DNA of 64,000 bases, taken from positions 7,651,784 through 7,715,783 of the forward strand of contig CP136066.1 of assembly GCA_032622095.1 (NCBI GenBank), given 5' to 3'. Positions 35,866-46,292 of the stretch are shown piece by piece. The position numbers were made by a program, and so were the translations under genes. Within the stretch, counting starts at the first letter, position 1; every line of letters begins with the position of its first letter. This stretch comes from Siphonodentalium dalli (lineage: Eukaryota > Mollusca > Scaphopoda > Gadilida > Siphonodentaliidae). Under the pieces are notes generated by a model that saw nothing but the letters and a program-made list of their open reading frames with translations, had not been told where the DNA came from and made no database searches.

Positions 35866-36228
35866 ACACGCACCCGCACAATGTAAAAAAGATAACTTCG
35901 CGCGAAACAATGTCAAGTATGACCCGTCAGGAATTTCTTCGAAAGAAGATAATATATCTGAAGCAAGGCCGATTATTAGACATATTTCAAGTATCACCAT
36001 GGGACATAATTGATTGCTGGTGTCAGAACGTCCTGGCTAAACAACATCCACAATGGTACTGCCACGTAGCTCTCGGCGCCAACTCCGAGTTATTCCTGAG
36101 TTGATCAATGACGTTAAGGATGTTTTCAAAAGTGGCCGAGCAACTCTCCGTAACCAGTTATACTAATCGATTTTACAGGTATAATTTTGTCGTGTATACT
36201 TTCTCAGTACTACTTTCTGGATATCGAC
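35866..36228 (+). repeat. dispersed repeat related to 50,008-50,595
   Basis: Shares with the 50 kb locus a gcacaatg start, ttcgcgcgaa.caatgtcaa, ggaatttcttcgaaag, aattgattgctggtgtcaga, cggcgccaac, gttttcaaaagtgg.cgag and tgtatactttct. Both loci have short frames that agree in sense (a shared SREXMSSMT stretch), so it may derive from a coding parent. The family is unknown. Confidence 0.75.
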
Positions 36229-36959
36229 ACTCCAGAGAGCGTGATAAACGCTTCAATCTTCATAAATGCCTTGGGGTGTTCTGTCAGTTCAGGATGACGC
36301 TCAGTCTGAGTGACCCATATATATCGAACGCGTAGGTGCTCGGTTCCCTGTATGGCGCTGTACTGTCCATCGACCAGCATATGAACCCCAATGCCTTTGA
36401 ACGCCCCGTGTACCTGGTATCTCCAAATCGGAAGGTATCACCAAGACGGAGAATGCTGTTTCTGATAAATTAACATATAGCTCCATCAGATGAATGTAAT
36501 TATCGCCCATGAGTTGATTGATGGTATCCACTATTCAAATCAAACTTTCTGATTTTATCATAAATAATATACACTATTTGACGATATGTAGTTCGTTTGT
36601 GAATCTGTGAATCAATTGTCAGCTATTGATGGCGAGGGAATACGTGTATCGATATAACAATACAGTTTGTTAGCATTAAAAATGTTCGACACTATACAGT
36701 TTGTATCGCAAAAATAGTATCCGTGATCACGTACACGTAACCACCATAATTTCGGGTATCAAAGCCGCGGATCGATGCTGCAATGATATGTCACCAAAAC
36801 GCATTTGGAATGTCAAAGATACGGATTACATACTTCGCATGTTGACTCTTTCTGTTTTAAAATATCCCCATTTATTTTACGGACAGGCCGGCACATTCAT
36901 TATTGCTGTGCGTGTTCGGGGGAGTTATAATGTCCCATTAATTGTACAGTATATTCTGT

Positions 36960-39100
36960 GATATTTAATAATATAGTCCCGGAACATTACAAAAGTGTAA
37001 ATGATTGGACAGGCACATGTCTAGAGGGTCCCCGTTGGGGGTGTCCGCCTAAAATGTTAAGCTATCCCGAGGCTGTTAACAAGGAGACCCACTATCGCCG
37101 ATATCAGAAATGAGTGTACGCGCAGCATACTCTATGCCTGATTTTTTGCCCTGATATCTGGTTTAAAAATTAACCAAGAGAAGTTTAAGGCGTGGGTAGG
37201 GCTCTGCAAGTACGACAGACCAGACTTCATTCGCGACTTATGTATCACAGTAACTGAACAATTTACCTTTTTATGGATCCGTTTTGCTATTGACTTGTCA
37301 AAAATGCAAATTAATTATAACGATAACATGGACGAAATAAAAAAGACGATCACGTCATGGAAATACCAGTTGCTCACGCCATTTTGGTAGATTAATAGTC
37401 ATCAAGACAATAATTCTCCCCAAATTGACACATCTATTTCTAACTCTTCCAAATCCGCACTGCGAATTTTTTTTAAAGCTAAACACTTTGCTCTATGACT
37501 TCTTATGGAATTCTAAATGAGATCGAGTCAGTCGACAACAGATGTACAGTGATATATCAGATGGAGATATTCAATTCAGCAATTAAAATCTCTTGGATAC
37601 GACGCCTCATTAACAAAAATTACAAATGGGCACCTCTCATCTCGGAACTTCCTATTTAAGATGATCCCATGTAACTCGCATGCGACAAAATATATATTAC
37701 AGCACTTAAGCGTGTTGTGAATTTCAAAGTGGAAAGATGTATTTGCATCATGGTGTGAGTATTTAAGATTGAGCTAAACAAAATTAAATGGTCTTGTCAA
37801 AAACGATATGGAATAATCCAGCAATTACTCTCTATGGACGATGCATCAATTTCAATTACTGGGGAGCGAAGGGGGTAATTTGCATCAACGATTTGATCCA
37901 GAGCGATGGAAGGACTCACACGCCACATTCAATGTTAAGCACATATAATATAAGAACGAACTTTATTACTTTAATCAGCATCACTCGACACATACTGGAA
38001 ATATCGAAAATGTATGACCCACCACTGAGCCGAATTGTTAGCCGATTTCTTCCAGACAATTTTGTAACTATTGTACGCGACCGTAAAGGAGGACACGAAT
38101 TTTACAGAATTATATAGTCAACACTCCCCACCCCAAAATCATGCAGAAAATGTGAGCAATAATTAGGTCTAATCGACTCATGGGACACTCGCTTTAAACT
38201 ACCGTTCACCACGACGCCTGACACTAAAGTACACTGGTTAAAATATCGAATAAACACTCGAATCCTTGCGACCAATCGATTTCTTAATATAACACAAATA
38301 AGACAATATGATAGATGCGAAAGATATCATACATAAAATGAAACAATTTCACACATATTCTCGGACTAGTCATGTCCAGACTTTCTTTAAAAAACTGACC
38401 AAATGGGGAACTGACAAAGGCATCGACTTACTGTTTCGAAAAAAACGATGCTACTTGGAGCTATCCCATTGACACAAAACAGCGTGATAAACTATTTTAT
38501 ACTTATTTTGAAACAATATGTTCAGAAAGAAAAGTCTTTCGCAAAATCTCTCAGCTTTAACGAATTTTTTAATGGAGTCAGATATATGCTTTATGAGCAT
38601 TTTGTCCACTCAAACATCAAAATCCTTGAAAATAAAGAGACCAGAACCATCCACCAGTGCCGGAAAGTAGGGACATTTCCGAACAGATCATGTCTAGTAT
38701 TTGGATTATGCTTAAATTGTTTTGCAATAGCCCCCGCCATCATGACCAAGTTCCGACCAAATTGTCGGTCGAGGACTACTCCCTTTAGTTCCTCACTGTA
38801 ATAGTTGGGGACGATTCTCCCCCATAATTAGTCATTTTTTCCAATTTCTCTGTTAAAAATTATCAAACAGGCGCATGCGTTGTGATCATATCGGCGGACC
38901 GATCTCCTTCCAATCACATATACATGTATGTACCTTTATGTTATAAAATATTTTGCATTGTCATATATCATCGTGTTTAATGTAATGCGTGAACAGTATA
39001 TTATGTATGTTGTATACTGTGTTGGGAGAAGACCGGCCCAACGTTACGTTTTGTATTTCTTAACACTGTATGTTATACAGTTTATAAGAATAAACAATTC
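36960..39100 (+). pseudogene. heavily decayed L1/Tx1-like LINE ORF2, 3' half
   Basis: Plus-strand fragments in changing frames follow the order of an L1/Tx1-like ORF2. There is a GPRWGCPP stretch (about 37,030) where RQGCP is expected, then FLWNSK..DRVSRQQMYSDISDG (about 37,500). Next is a long open piece 37,788-38,117 with KTIWNNPAITLYGR, WGAKGVICINDLI and LSTYNIRTNF. Then come a KYRINTRILATNRFLNI region (38,240) and ETISHIF, and a last piece to 38,801. Many stops and frameshifts are present, and no catalytic YADD motif was found. Two AATAAA-like sites lie near 39,090. The assignment rests on motif order and is from memory of the family. Confidence 0.65.
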
Positions 39101-39785
39101 AATACAACTAACCTCCTCTCATCAATTATACCTTGTGTATTATCATAGTACACTGCCAAAAATATGTTCTCAATTCAGGAAAAAAAAACCACTTGAAATG
39201 AGAAATTATCTTGGGAGAATAGCTAGAAAAATAAGCGCAGCATATTTTCTAGGTCAAGAAATGAAAGGGTGGGAAAATTTCTTTTCTGAGAAAATTTCTT
39301 TAAGAAAACACAGTAATCTTAGTAAGAAAATCCTAGTAAAACAATCTTAGTATAGATTTTTTTTCTTAATGTAGGAAAGATTGTTTTTCTCGCATAAGTT
39401 TATTTTTCTTAAAAATAAGATAAGTTTAAGATACTGCGATTATCTTGGGAGAATAGCTAGAAATTTAAGAAAGCTACAAAATTATTCTAGAACAAGAAAT
39501 AATATTTTCTATAGTAATAAATATCGTCAAGATATTTTATCTTAAGTGATGCCAATGTTTTCTAGAATGAGATTTTCTCAAGCAGGAAAATAAATCTAAG
39601 TAAGGAAAACAAGTTTTCTTAAGTAGGAATATTTTCCCCAATTCTTAATTAAGAAAAACATTTAATTTTAAATTAATATAGAATTTTTATTGTGTTTTAA
39701 GATATACCATTGACATTTATTCTGAATATAAAAACTTCTTTGTAAATATTATTGTTAAATGTATAATAGAGACAATAAGGGGGGG
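39101..39785. other. A/T-rich sequence with ttaagaaaa/ttttctta motifs
   Basis: Many variants of taagaaaat, cttgggagaatagctagaa (twice, at 39,210 and 39,445) and tttttctta. Looks like a decayed short-motif array. Not coding. Confidence 0.5.
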
Positions 39786-39787
39786 GC

Positions 39788-40275
39788 TTAAAGGCACGGG
39801 AGGCCTTAGTTGTCGAAAATATTCATTTCAATCACTGTAAACAGAAAAACATTAAAACGCATACAGTATCGTTCATATATACCATGACCATCGCGTAAAC
39901 AGCATGCTATAATAAAGACCTACTATATTTTACCTAAGCAAGAACCTGATTGTGTTACAGAAGACAGCACAGTGTTACTGGCTAATCACACATAAATGAT
40001 ATAAACGCTCTTTATTAGTTCCATATCAGGAATTCAGCAACAAAGAGCGCTCTTTATGTTTACCATCATAATATAAACAAACACCAGGAAAATAACTTTT
40101 TATGCTTTTGTTTACATAACAATGGTCAAACATATGACAATAACATACTGTTTATGCGATATTTCTTATTTGTATACGGACAAAGTCTGTCTACATTTTA
40201 ATATTCTTTCTGTTTGTGGCGGTTTTTGAAATATTTTCACAGCATACCCACTGCCAAGGCCTCCCGTACCTTTAA
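39788..40275. mobile_element. TTAA-flanked MITE with 'aggcacgggaggcctt' ends
   Basis: TTAA at 39,788-39,791 and 40,272-40,275 bracket a 480-bp element. Its ends are AGGCACGGGAGGCCTTAG and the complement of AGGTACGGGAGGCCTTGG. Inside are two near-copies of an ataaa.gctctttat segment around 39,995-40,055, themselves inverted. No coding frame. Confidence 0.85.
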
Positions 40276-40837
40276 ATATACAATCAACAATTTCTCGTTA
40301 CATTTACAATTTCTCGTTTGTTCTAAAATTGCAAGTGGCCAAACAAGATACTGTGTACATACGTGAAGTGAAACTATACAAAGTACCTGTATCTTGTTCT
40401 GCCTCTTAAAATTGTATAAACCTATATACGCAACAAAAATATATCGATTGCTAATAATTACGCCCTGACACATGATTTTCAATATATTTATAGAAAGAGT
40501 TATCTCAAATATGTCGGTTGCAAAAAACATATAACAATTTCTGTTATTTGAGTATCCAGTTCAAACGATAGGAAAAAAAATCATCACACATGACAAAACA
40601 AGCCCTGTATGTGCCTTAATAAACATTGTAAGTCTGTATTTTTAAATGCACAGATTCTAGGACAGGTGATGTGTAATAAACACAGAAAGACACTTGTATT
40701 AATGGATTTGTTGATAAGGCACTTATGCCATTGAGGATAGATAGAACTCTAGACAGTGCTGTTCATTCTATCATTGTGCGCTAGCCAGGTACTAGCCCAA
40801 GTCTTTTCGGTGTGCAACAGCTTGGGATATTGAATTC
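40276..40837. other. non-coding, nothing recognised
   Basis: A/T-rich. The 97-codon minus-strand frame that enters from 40,530 overlaps the MITE and shows no family. Confidence 0.4.
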
Positions 40838-41001
40838 AGTAATGCCCTAAGTATAATCGACTCCTTAAACACAGTAGAATTATGGGTAACTTTTCAGGAT
40901 TTAGTCGGAAATATGGCTTGTTGCCATATTTCCGACTAAATCCTGAAAAGTTACCCATAATTCTGCTGTGGTTAAGGAGTCGATTACTTCGAGCATTACT
41001 G
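40838..41001. mobile_element. near-perfect foldback element, ~80-bp arms
   Basis: Left arm 40,838-40,917 and right arm 40,923-41,001 are inverted repeats (cgactccttaaacacag, agaattatgggtaactttt, caggatttagtcggaaatatgg) with a loop of about five bases. Only a handful of mismatches, all toward the outside. It would extrude as a long cruciform. Probably a foldback MITE; no flanking duplication was identified. Confidence 0.9.
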
Positions 41002-41084
41002 TAGTTGAAACTGTTTTGGACCGAGTCCTGTCCGGCTACTCTTCTATAACCTCTCAAGATATCAGTGCTGAATGGGTCACCATG

Positions 41085-41215
41085 AATCACTCAATTAAAC
41101 AATCGCAACGGTGTTGAGTGTTTTGCTTATCGCTCACTATTTTAGTGCTGTATATAAACAAATGATTGACTCACACAAAGTATGTTTTGTGGATAATAAC
41201 GCATTCATATGAACA
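41085..41215. repeat. dispersed repeat, inverted relative to 12,640-12,790
   Basis: Contains cggtgttgagtgttttgctt, atcgctcact and gtgctgtatataaaca, the reverse complement of the 12.6-12.8 kb repeat, over about 130 bases. Confidence 0.7.
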
Positions 41216-41867
41216 TTATCCTATACATGTACTATTAGTATATTCTTGGGAAACTTTTGTAAATGTTATTTATAAATTATAACCTATAACGAAGGCCATC
41301 CATTCCTTTAAGTTCCAAAGATATAAGGAGAATCATTTTAATTGCATACCGCATCCATCGTGGTGCAACTGTTTTGTGTTCAAGGGGTAACCTTACCATG
41401 ATGTTGGAAATTACTGCAGTGTAATACCACAGCATTACCGGGGTAACACCACGTTCGCGATGGTCAATTACTTTAAGTATATGCAGGTTTGAAATCATCA
41501 TGCTTGGGAAAGGTTGCCCTCTATGTTCTTATAAAAAAGCGTCAATTTGACCTAATCTGAAGAAATACTGGTAGTGCTACAATCAAGATAACTTCAGCCC
41601 ACAATTCTGGGCGTAAACTCCATTAGAGAAGAGCATCGGGGTGGGACTCGGTCAAAAACAGCATCAACCCAACCGATACCACAAGGTGTGGACCGGGAAA
41701 ACTTGGTCTAAACAGGTACTAGTGCATGCATGTATTACAAGTATTAAAGGGTACACTAAATCCAGCCATTTATGAGACCATCTCCTTTTATACTCAACAG
41801 AATATATGCAACAAATGAATGAATTTGGCCCATGGATAAGTGCAACACTTGTGGTTCTATGAACAGT

Positions 41868-41954
41868 GCAAACAACATGGTATTTATAATGAAAATGAAT
41901 TATTGGCTGGAGTCATAAATTCATTTTCATTATAATTTATACATGTTGTTTGCA
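41868..41954. repeat. inverted repeat, ~37-bp arms
   Basis: gcaaacaacatggtatttat and aatgaaaatgaattat pair with the complement downstream around a 12-base loop. It directly abuts the left end of the next element. Confidence 0.85.
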
Positions 41955-41957
41955 TAT

Positions 41958-42247
41958 CGTCGCCCGAGTGCTGAAATGTTCTATGTCCATTTTTCTGTTT
42001 TGTTGGGAAATCGAGTTTGAAGTTTTCGATACCTGGTTTGACTATTCCCAGACTTGCTAGGTCCGATAGAGTAATATATTTAGATCCGTCGTGAGAAATA
42101 ATGTTTATAAGAACAGTTTCAGTGCAGATAAACGTCCATTTTTTCGGATATTATCATTTTTATGTTTGGAGATAGAACATTTCAGTCACCAATCCCCAAG
42201 TGTGTCTCCATGCTTAATTGTTCATGTACATAGAACAGTTTAGCACT
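41958..42247. mobile_element. MITE with 'gagtgctgaaatgttctatg' ends
   Basis: Left end cgtcgcccgagtgctgaaatgttctatgtccat and right end acatagaacagtttagcactca are inverted. The same terminal motif bounds the element at 48,158-48,682. A middle copy (gatagaacatttcag) lies near 42,170. Confidence 0.7.
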
Positions 42248-42488
42248 CATAATCTACCATGTAGTTTCAGTGTAAAAGTAGCATCTCTGTGGGAACGGAC
42301 AATTCTATTATTAACACATCTTCGTTCTTCTTTGCATTCTCGTTCACATATTTTTGGTTTTCACCACATATACACTCTAACAAATTATTTCGAACTAAAC
42401 TGGTTTCGAAGTAACTCTTCAGCTATTTTAGAAGGATTTGGTTTCAGATTTATTCACAAAGAACCAGTTTGATCTCACACATTCCCAG

Positions 42489-42620
42489 TTGGTTCTACTT
42501 TTGGTTCCAGATAGGGGACAACATTGTAGACTGTGTGTGCTTCAGATAACAGTAGCAGGGGTCTGAAGAACCCAGGGTATACAATGTTGTCCCAAAGTTG
42601 GAACCAAATAGAGAACCGAT
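42489..42620. mobile_element. hairpin MITE, ~40-bp arms
   Basis: gttggttctacttttggttcc and ggggacaacattgta at the left pair with tacaatgttgtccc and ggaaccaaatagagaacc at the right. The ~50-base loop contains a small hairpin (gtgtgtgcttcag). Confidence 0.8.
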
Positions 42621-42996
42621 TGATTTTCGTGAGAAATACTTGATCCTATGGACATGATGAATAACCTGTTGCTCGTCGTGAATTCTTCCTGAAAAATCTG
42701 AAACCAACATTTAGTGATTCTAAAATGGCCGAAGAGTCACTTCAAAAACAGTTAATGTTGGTTCCGATAGTGTGCGTGTGTTATCCCTTGCACAGCTTTA
42801 CATACCACACTTAATAAGTACGGAAAACTGGACCATATCATGCAGTTACAGATTAGGGAAGGAGGAAGCTGAAATATGTGTTTTGATTGGCCAAACAATT
42901 TAATGGGACATTGCATATTAAAATTAACTGAACACAACATGTTGCATTCTAACTTCAATACAACACAGACAATAGAAATTAAACAGCTATATGATT

Positions 42997-43226
42997 TGGA
43001 TATGGACTGATTGGCTTGTTATTGAAATTCCGATCGGAATTCGGAACGCATGTATGGCTTAGTTGTGATAAAACGCAATGTTCACCGATAACCAAATGAT
43101 TGTAATAACCAAAATGAATGCAGGTAATCAAAAATAATGTCAGCAAACATATTAAACTGAAACTATTCAAGGGATTCATCTAAACCGATCGGAATTTCAA
43201 TAACAAGCCAATCAGTTCATATCCAA
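42997..43226. mobile_element. MITE with 40-bp terminal inverted repeats
   Basis: Left arm 42,997-43,037 (ttggatatggactgattgg, cttgttattgaaattccgat) and right arm 43,185-43,226 are complementary with a single mismatch over about 40 bases. Total 230 bp. The superfamily is not clear because the flanking duplication is ambiguous. The next gene starts about 650 bases downstream. Confidence 0.9.
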
Positions 43227-43870
43227 TTCAGAAGCCCGGAAACTACACTCAAATGGTATATTAAGTAATCAACATTTAACCATAAATTTGTATTAAAAAA
43301 ATTCCATTGGCGAAAACCATGCCAAACAAAGATGACATTGAGGTAATGTATAATCTAGCCCAGGTTTCCATTGGACATCCTTGTTACACTATATGTGGCG
43401 TGCGTGTGGATGTCACACACATAGTATGGCATGGATGTTCAGAGGAAATTCAGACTACCATTATTAATTTCATTGCAATTTGATCTTTAAATTATCTAGC
43501 GACCGCAATACATTTTCCAGATATGTGGGTCAATATTCCAGTTATTTGATCTACTTTGTAGAATGAATGAATATAAACAGAGTGAAAATTGGCCTATACT
43601 CTTGCAATTTTTGAATCGACTAACATTTTAACTTTCCTATACGTTTTTCCCGACTGACCACAATGTCATATTTATAGAGAACACAACAGAAATTCAACCC
43701 CATATTGCCCGAACATAGCAATCAACATCGTACGAACCTCGGCATTATTAATAATACATCACCAAGGTGTGATAGTAAAAAAAAGTACCCAATAAACCCC
43801 CTAAATGGGTAACAAATATTCACGGAACCTAGTGAGCTCATAAATACATAATTCATGTCTTATCAACATT
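43227..43870. other. intergenic, 3' side of the minus-strand locus
   Basis: Contains a small imperfect palindrome (43,365-43,450, around cactatatgtgg). No convincing poly-A signal for the minus-strand frames was found close to 43,871. Confidence 0.45.
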
Positions 43871-44410
43871 CTACTTAAGGTTTTTCTTTTGTGTCGGAAA
43901 GATTGCCTGGTAATACGCCTTATCAATTTGGGACATAAACTTATACATGGACTTGATGTCGGCAACCTTTTCCTTTGATAGAACACGACGATTGCGAATT
44001 ACGAGAGCAGCAGGCAAATCGTGACACACAGCGACTTTACGTCTGCTCAGGCGCACAAGAGAAACCTCCGTGAAATTATCTTCCGCAAACGAGGTTTTGA
44101 ATGAAGCATTCATCGTCTTCTGTCTATTGAAAACCAGATGTTTCACCATCGTGAATGGAACTTTGTCAAATCGAAGTTTGTCTGCTACCTTCTTGTAATC
44201 CTTAAAGCCGTCCGACCTCAACTGTATCACCGTCGAGTGTTGAGGCCTAACGGTCGTTAGAATACGAACTAAACTAACAGGACTAAACATTTCGGCAACT
44301 TCAAATGCCCGTTGATTATGTGAGTGGGCGTTGTCCACCTCCTGAACGCAGGAGTGGCCCGGGGTGGAGAACTGTTGCTCAATCACATCAACATTCTTAT
44401 GTGCTTCCAT
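43871..44410 (-). pseudogene. C-terminal part of the DDE-like (DUF7869-type) protein, offset by one base
   Basis: 179 codons from ATG at 44,410. The start has IEQQFSTPGHS and EVDNAHS, which match the segment that follows the QNRN motif in this family (typically F..GHS/T..ECD..HS, from memory). The rest (SKEKVADIKSMYKFM near the end) is the usual basic, helical tail. The ATG lies 14 bases inside the end of the 630-codon frame, in the +1 frame. This is therefore most simply the second half of one protein cut by a one-base indel, or expressed through frameshifting, rather than a separate gene. A TAA just upstream in this frame limits where a shift could occur to a window of about 20 bases. Confidence 0.65.
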
Positions 44411-46289
44411 GCAAAAGTTTTAAGGCCGACGCCATGTGCGAATTACGGTTCTGAGGAATACATGAATCCGACCAGAGAATGATCTTTTTTGTTTCTAATA
44501 AATCGTCGCAAATTCTGTCTAAAATTTTAACCAGCGCACTTGCTATAGCATTTCCATCCCGGCCAGCTAGGTGTTCTGACCACAACGCGTTATACACATA
44601 TTTGTTTTTGCTGCAATGTGCGGTCATGTTAAAAACGGTAAGCTTTCTTTTGTAAAAAATGTTTGACACGTTTGCTTTGGGCAATGTTATTACATTTTCC
44701 ATGTTGAAGCATACAGTTACCTCCTGCCGTTTGCGGTCGCGATTACGTTGCTCTCTGGTGTTCTGCTTGTCATTCATGTGAGCCAAATACGTTGATAGAG
44801 CCTCTTCAGGAAAAAAGGACCCGGATGCAGTTTTCAGAACTTCGTATTCCACACAAGCGTCACATCGGTCCTTTTTTGGAATATGGAAGCCTAAGTTAAA
44901 TTGTTCATTGAAAACTGTCCTGTACATCCACAGTTTAGCTATTTCGTATGATCTATCCCGGCACCATTGTTCGTACATTGAATACATTTTTGGTATCGTG
45001 AGCCCAGCTTCAAGGTACTCCCTGTGCGTGGTTGATCGACAATAATGGGAGGGTATTCGGGGATACGATGTAATATGCTGGGATATTCTTTCAATGTTAA
45101 CATCTGCAACTTTAGATTTAACGCATTTCCCCCTCTTATCTTCAAATGACACATCACCGCTCGAGTCATTCGTTTTCTCGTGAAAGTAGCTAATTCTTCT
45201 TTGACACACATCTAACGTGGTGATATAAAACTCTTTACATACTCTAATTTTAGTTTCTTTGACAATAAAGTAATATTTTATGGAAAACTTTTTTCTCGCA
45301 TGATTCGTATTGTCAGAAACTGTTCTACACCGCTCTTTCCGAACACGTTCCGTTGTCATGGCATAAAATGATTTTTTTTCAGTGTCAGAGAGAGACCAAA
45401 ATTGAGCGTGAATTGCATTCCTTTCGTCTAATGTGATCAGATGTGCACATTTATAGCGGCATTGTCCATGACAATTCTTTGTCGTTTTAACCGATTTCGC
45501 GATACGAATGTTCCCCTTATAATCTTTATAACGCGAACCAGATTGTCGTTGTCGCTTTCGAATATTGCGGTCCCATTCCTCGGGATTGCGAGTTCGTTTT
45601 CGTGACCTAAACTTTCCAGTGCGCTCAGAAGTCGGCGCTTCATGCTGATCGCCCGTGTGGATAACTGACTCTGTGGAATCATTCATAATTCGGTTAGACG
45701 GTGCATCACTATCACCAATGGTATTCGGAGTAGAAGACTGCTGAAATGTATCTGCACTGCTGCGCGATTCACGAGAAAAAACTTCTGGGTGCACACCAAG
45801 ACAGGTGATGCCATCCAAGGTAGGTTGTGCTATGACAGATACAGGCAATTCCTCCGTGCATGTTGTACACGCTACATCAGTGGAGGTGATTGGAACAAAT
45901 TGTAAGTCTTGACAGTCATTGGATTTATGAACGATCTCTCCAAGACATGTGAAACCATCCAGTGTCGGTTGTGCTATATCAGATACTGGCAATTCATCCG
46001 TGGTCGAACACGTTGCATCAGTGGAGGTGATGGGATAAAGATCTAGTAAGTTTTGACAGTAACTGTTATTGGATGTGAGAACGATCTCTTCTGAATACTC
46101 CGTAGGGCACGACTTATGAACATTGTTAACGAGCGAATTATCATCTGGCACATTCGAAAACTGTATGACTGGATCAACCGAAAGAACGGTGTCGACCGAA
46201 TCCAACGACGACAGACAATCGCGGCTAGGCGAACTTTCGACATCAGATGAGAGTTCGTTCAACATGCGCAATGCTTCGTCGACGTTCAT
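44397..46289 (-). CDS. large frame of a DDE-like transposase-related family (probably DUF7869)
   Basis: 630 codons, ATG at 46,289. Residues 1-220 are acidic and Ser/Thr-rich with a ~50-residue internal duplication (PITSTD..C and LPVS.IAQPTLDG.TCLG, at about 85-116 and 133-164). A basic stretch (226-248, RSRKRTR and RKRQR) may be a nuclear signal. A Cys motif C-x3-C-x3-C follows at 273-281. Then come the conserved family blocks: IRVCKEFYITTL (about 348), HITSYPRIPSHYCR (405), REYLEAGLTIPKMY (423), DRCDACVEY (474), VCFNMENVITLPK (526) and LWSDSCIPQNRN (605). The last two resemble the first and second catalytic strands of an RNase H-like fold, but the first acidic position, Asp in family members I recall, is Asn529 here. 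The frame ends early at a one-base phase change; the domain continues in the 179-codon frame. Likely transposon-derived and nuclear; function unproven. Confidence 0.8.
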   Translation of the reverse strand: MNVDEALRMLNELSSDVESSPSRDCLSSLDSVDTVLSVDPVIQFSNVPDDNSLVNNVHKSCPTEYSEEIVLTSNNSYCQNLLDLYPITSTDATCSTTDELPVSDIAQPTLDGFTCLGEIVHKSNDCQDLQFVPITSTDVACTTCTEELPVSVIAQPTLDGITCLGVHPEVFSRESRSSADTFQQSSTPNTIGDSDAPSNRIMNDSTESVIHTGDQHEAPTSERTGKFRSRKRTRNPEEWDRNIRKRQRQSGSRYKDYKGNIRIAKSVKTTKNCHGQCRYKCAHLITLDERNAIHAQFWSLSDTEKKSFYAMTTERVRKERCRTVSDNTNHARKKFSIKYYFIVKETKIRVCKEFYITTLDVCQRRISYFHEKTNDSSGDVSFEDKRGKCVKSKVADVNIERISQHITSYPRIPSHYCRSTTHREYLEAGLTIPKMYSMYEQWCRDRSYEIAKLWMYRTVFNEQFNLGFHIPKKDRCDACVEYEVLKTASGSFFPEEALSTYLAHMNDKQNTREQRNRDRKRQEVTVCFNMENVITLPKANVSNIFYKRKLTVFNMTAHCSKNKYVYNALWSEHLAGRDGNAIASALVKILDRICDDLLETKKIILWSDSCIPQNRNSHMASALKLLHGST

Positions 46290-46292
46290 GAT

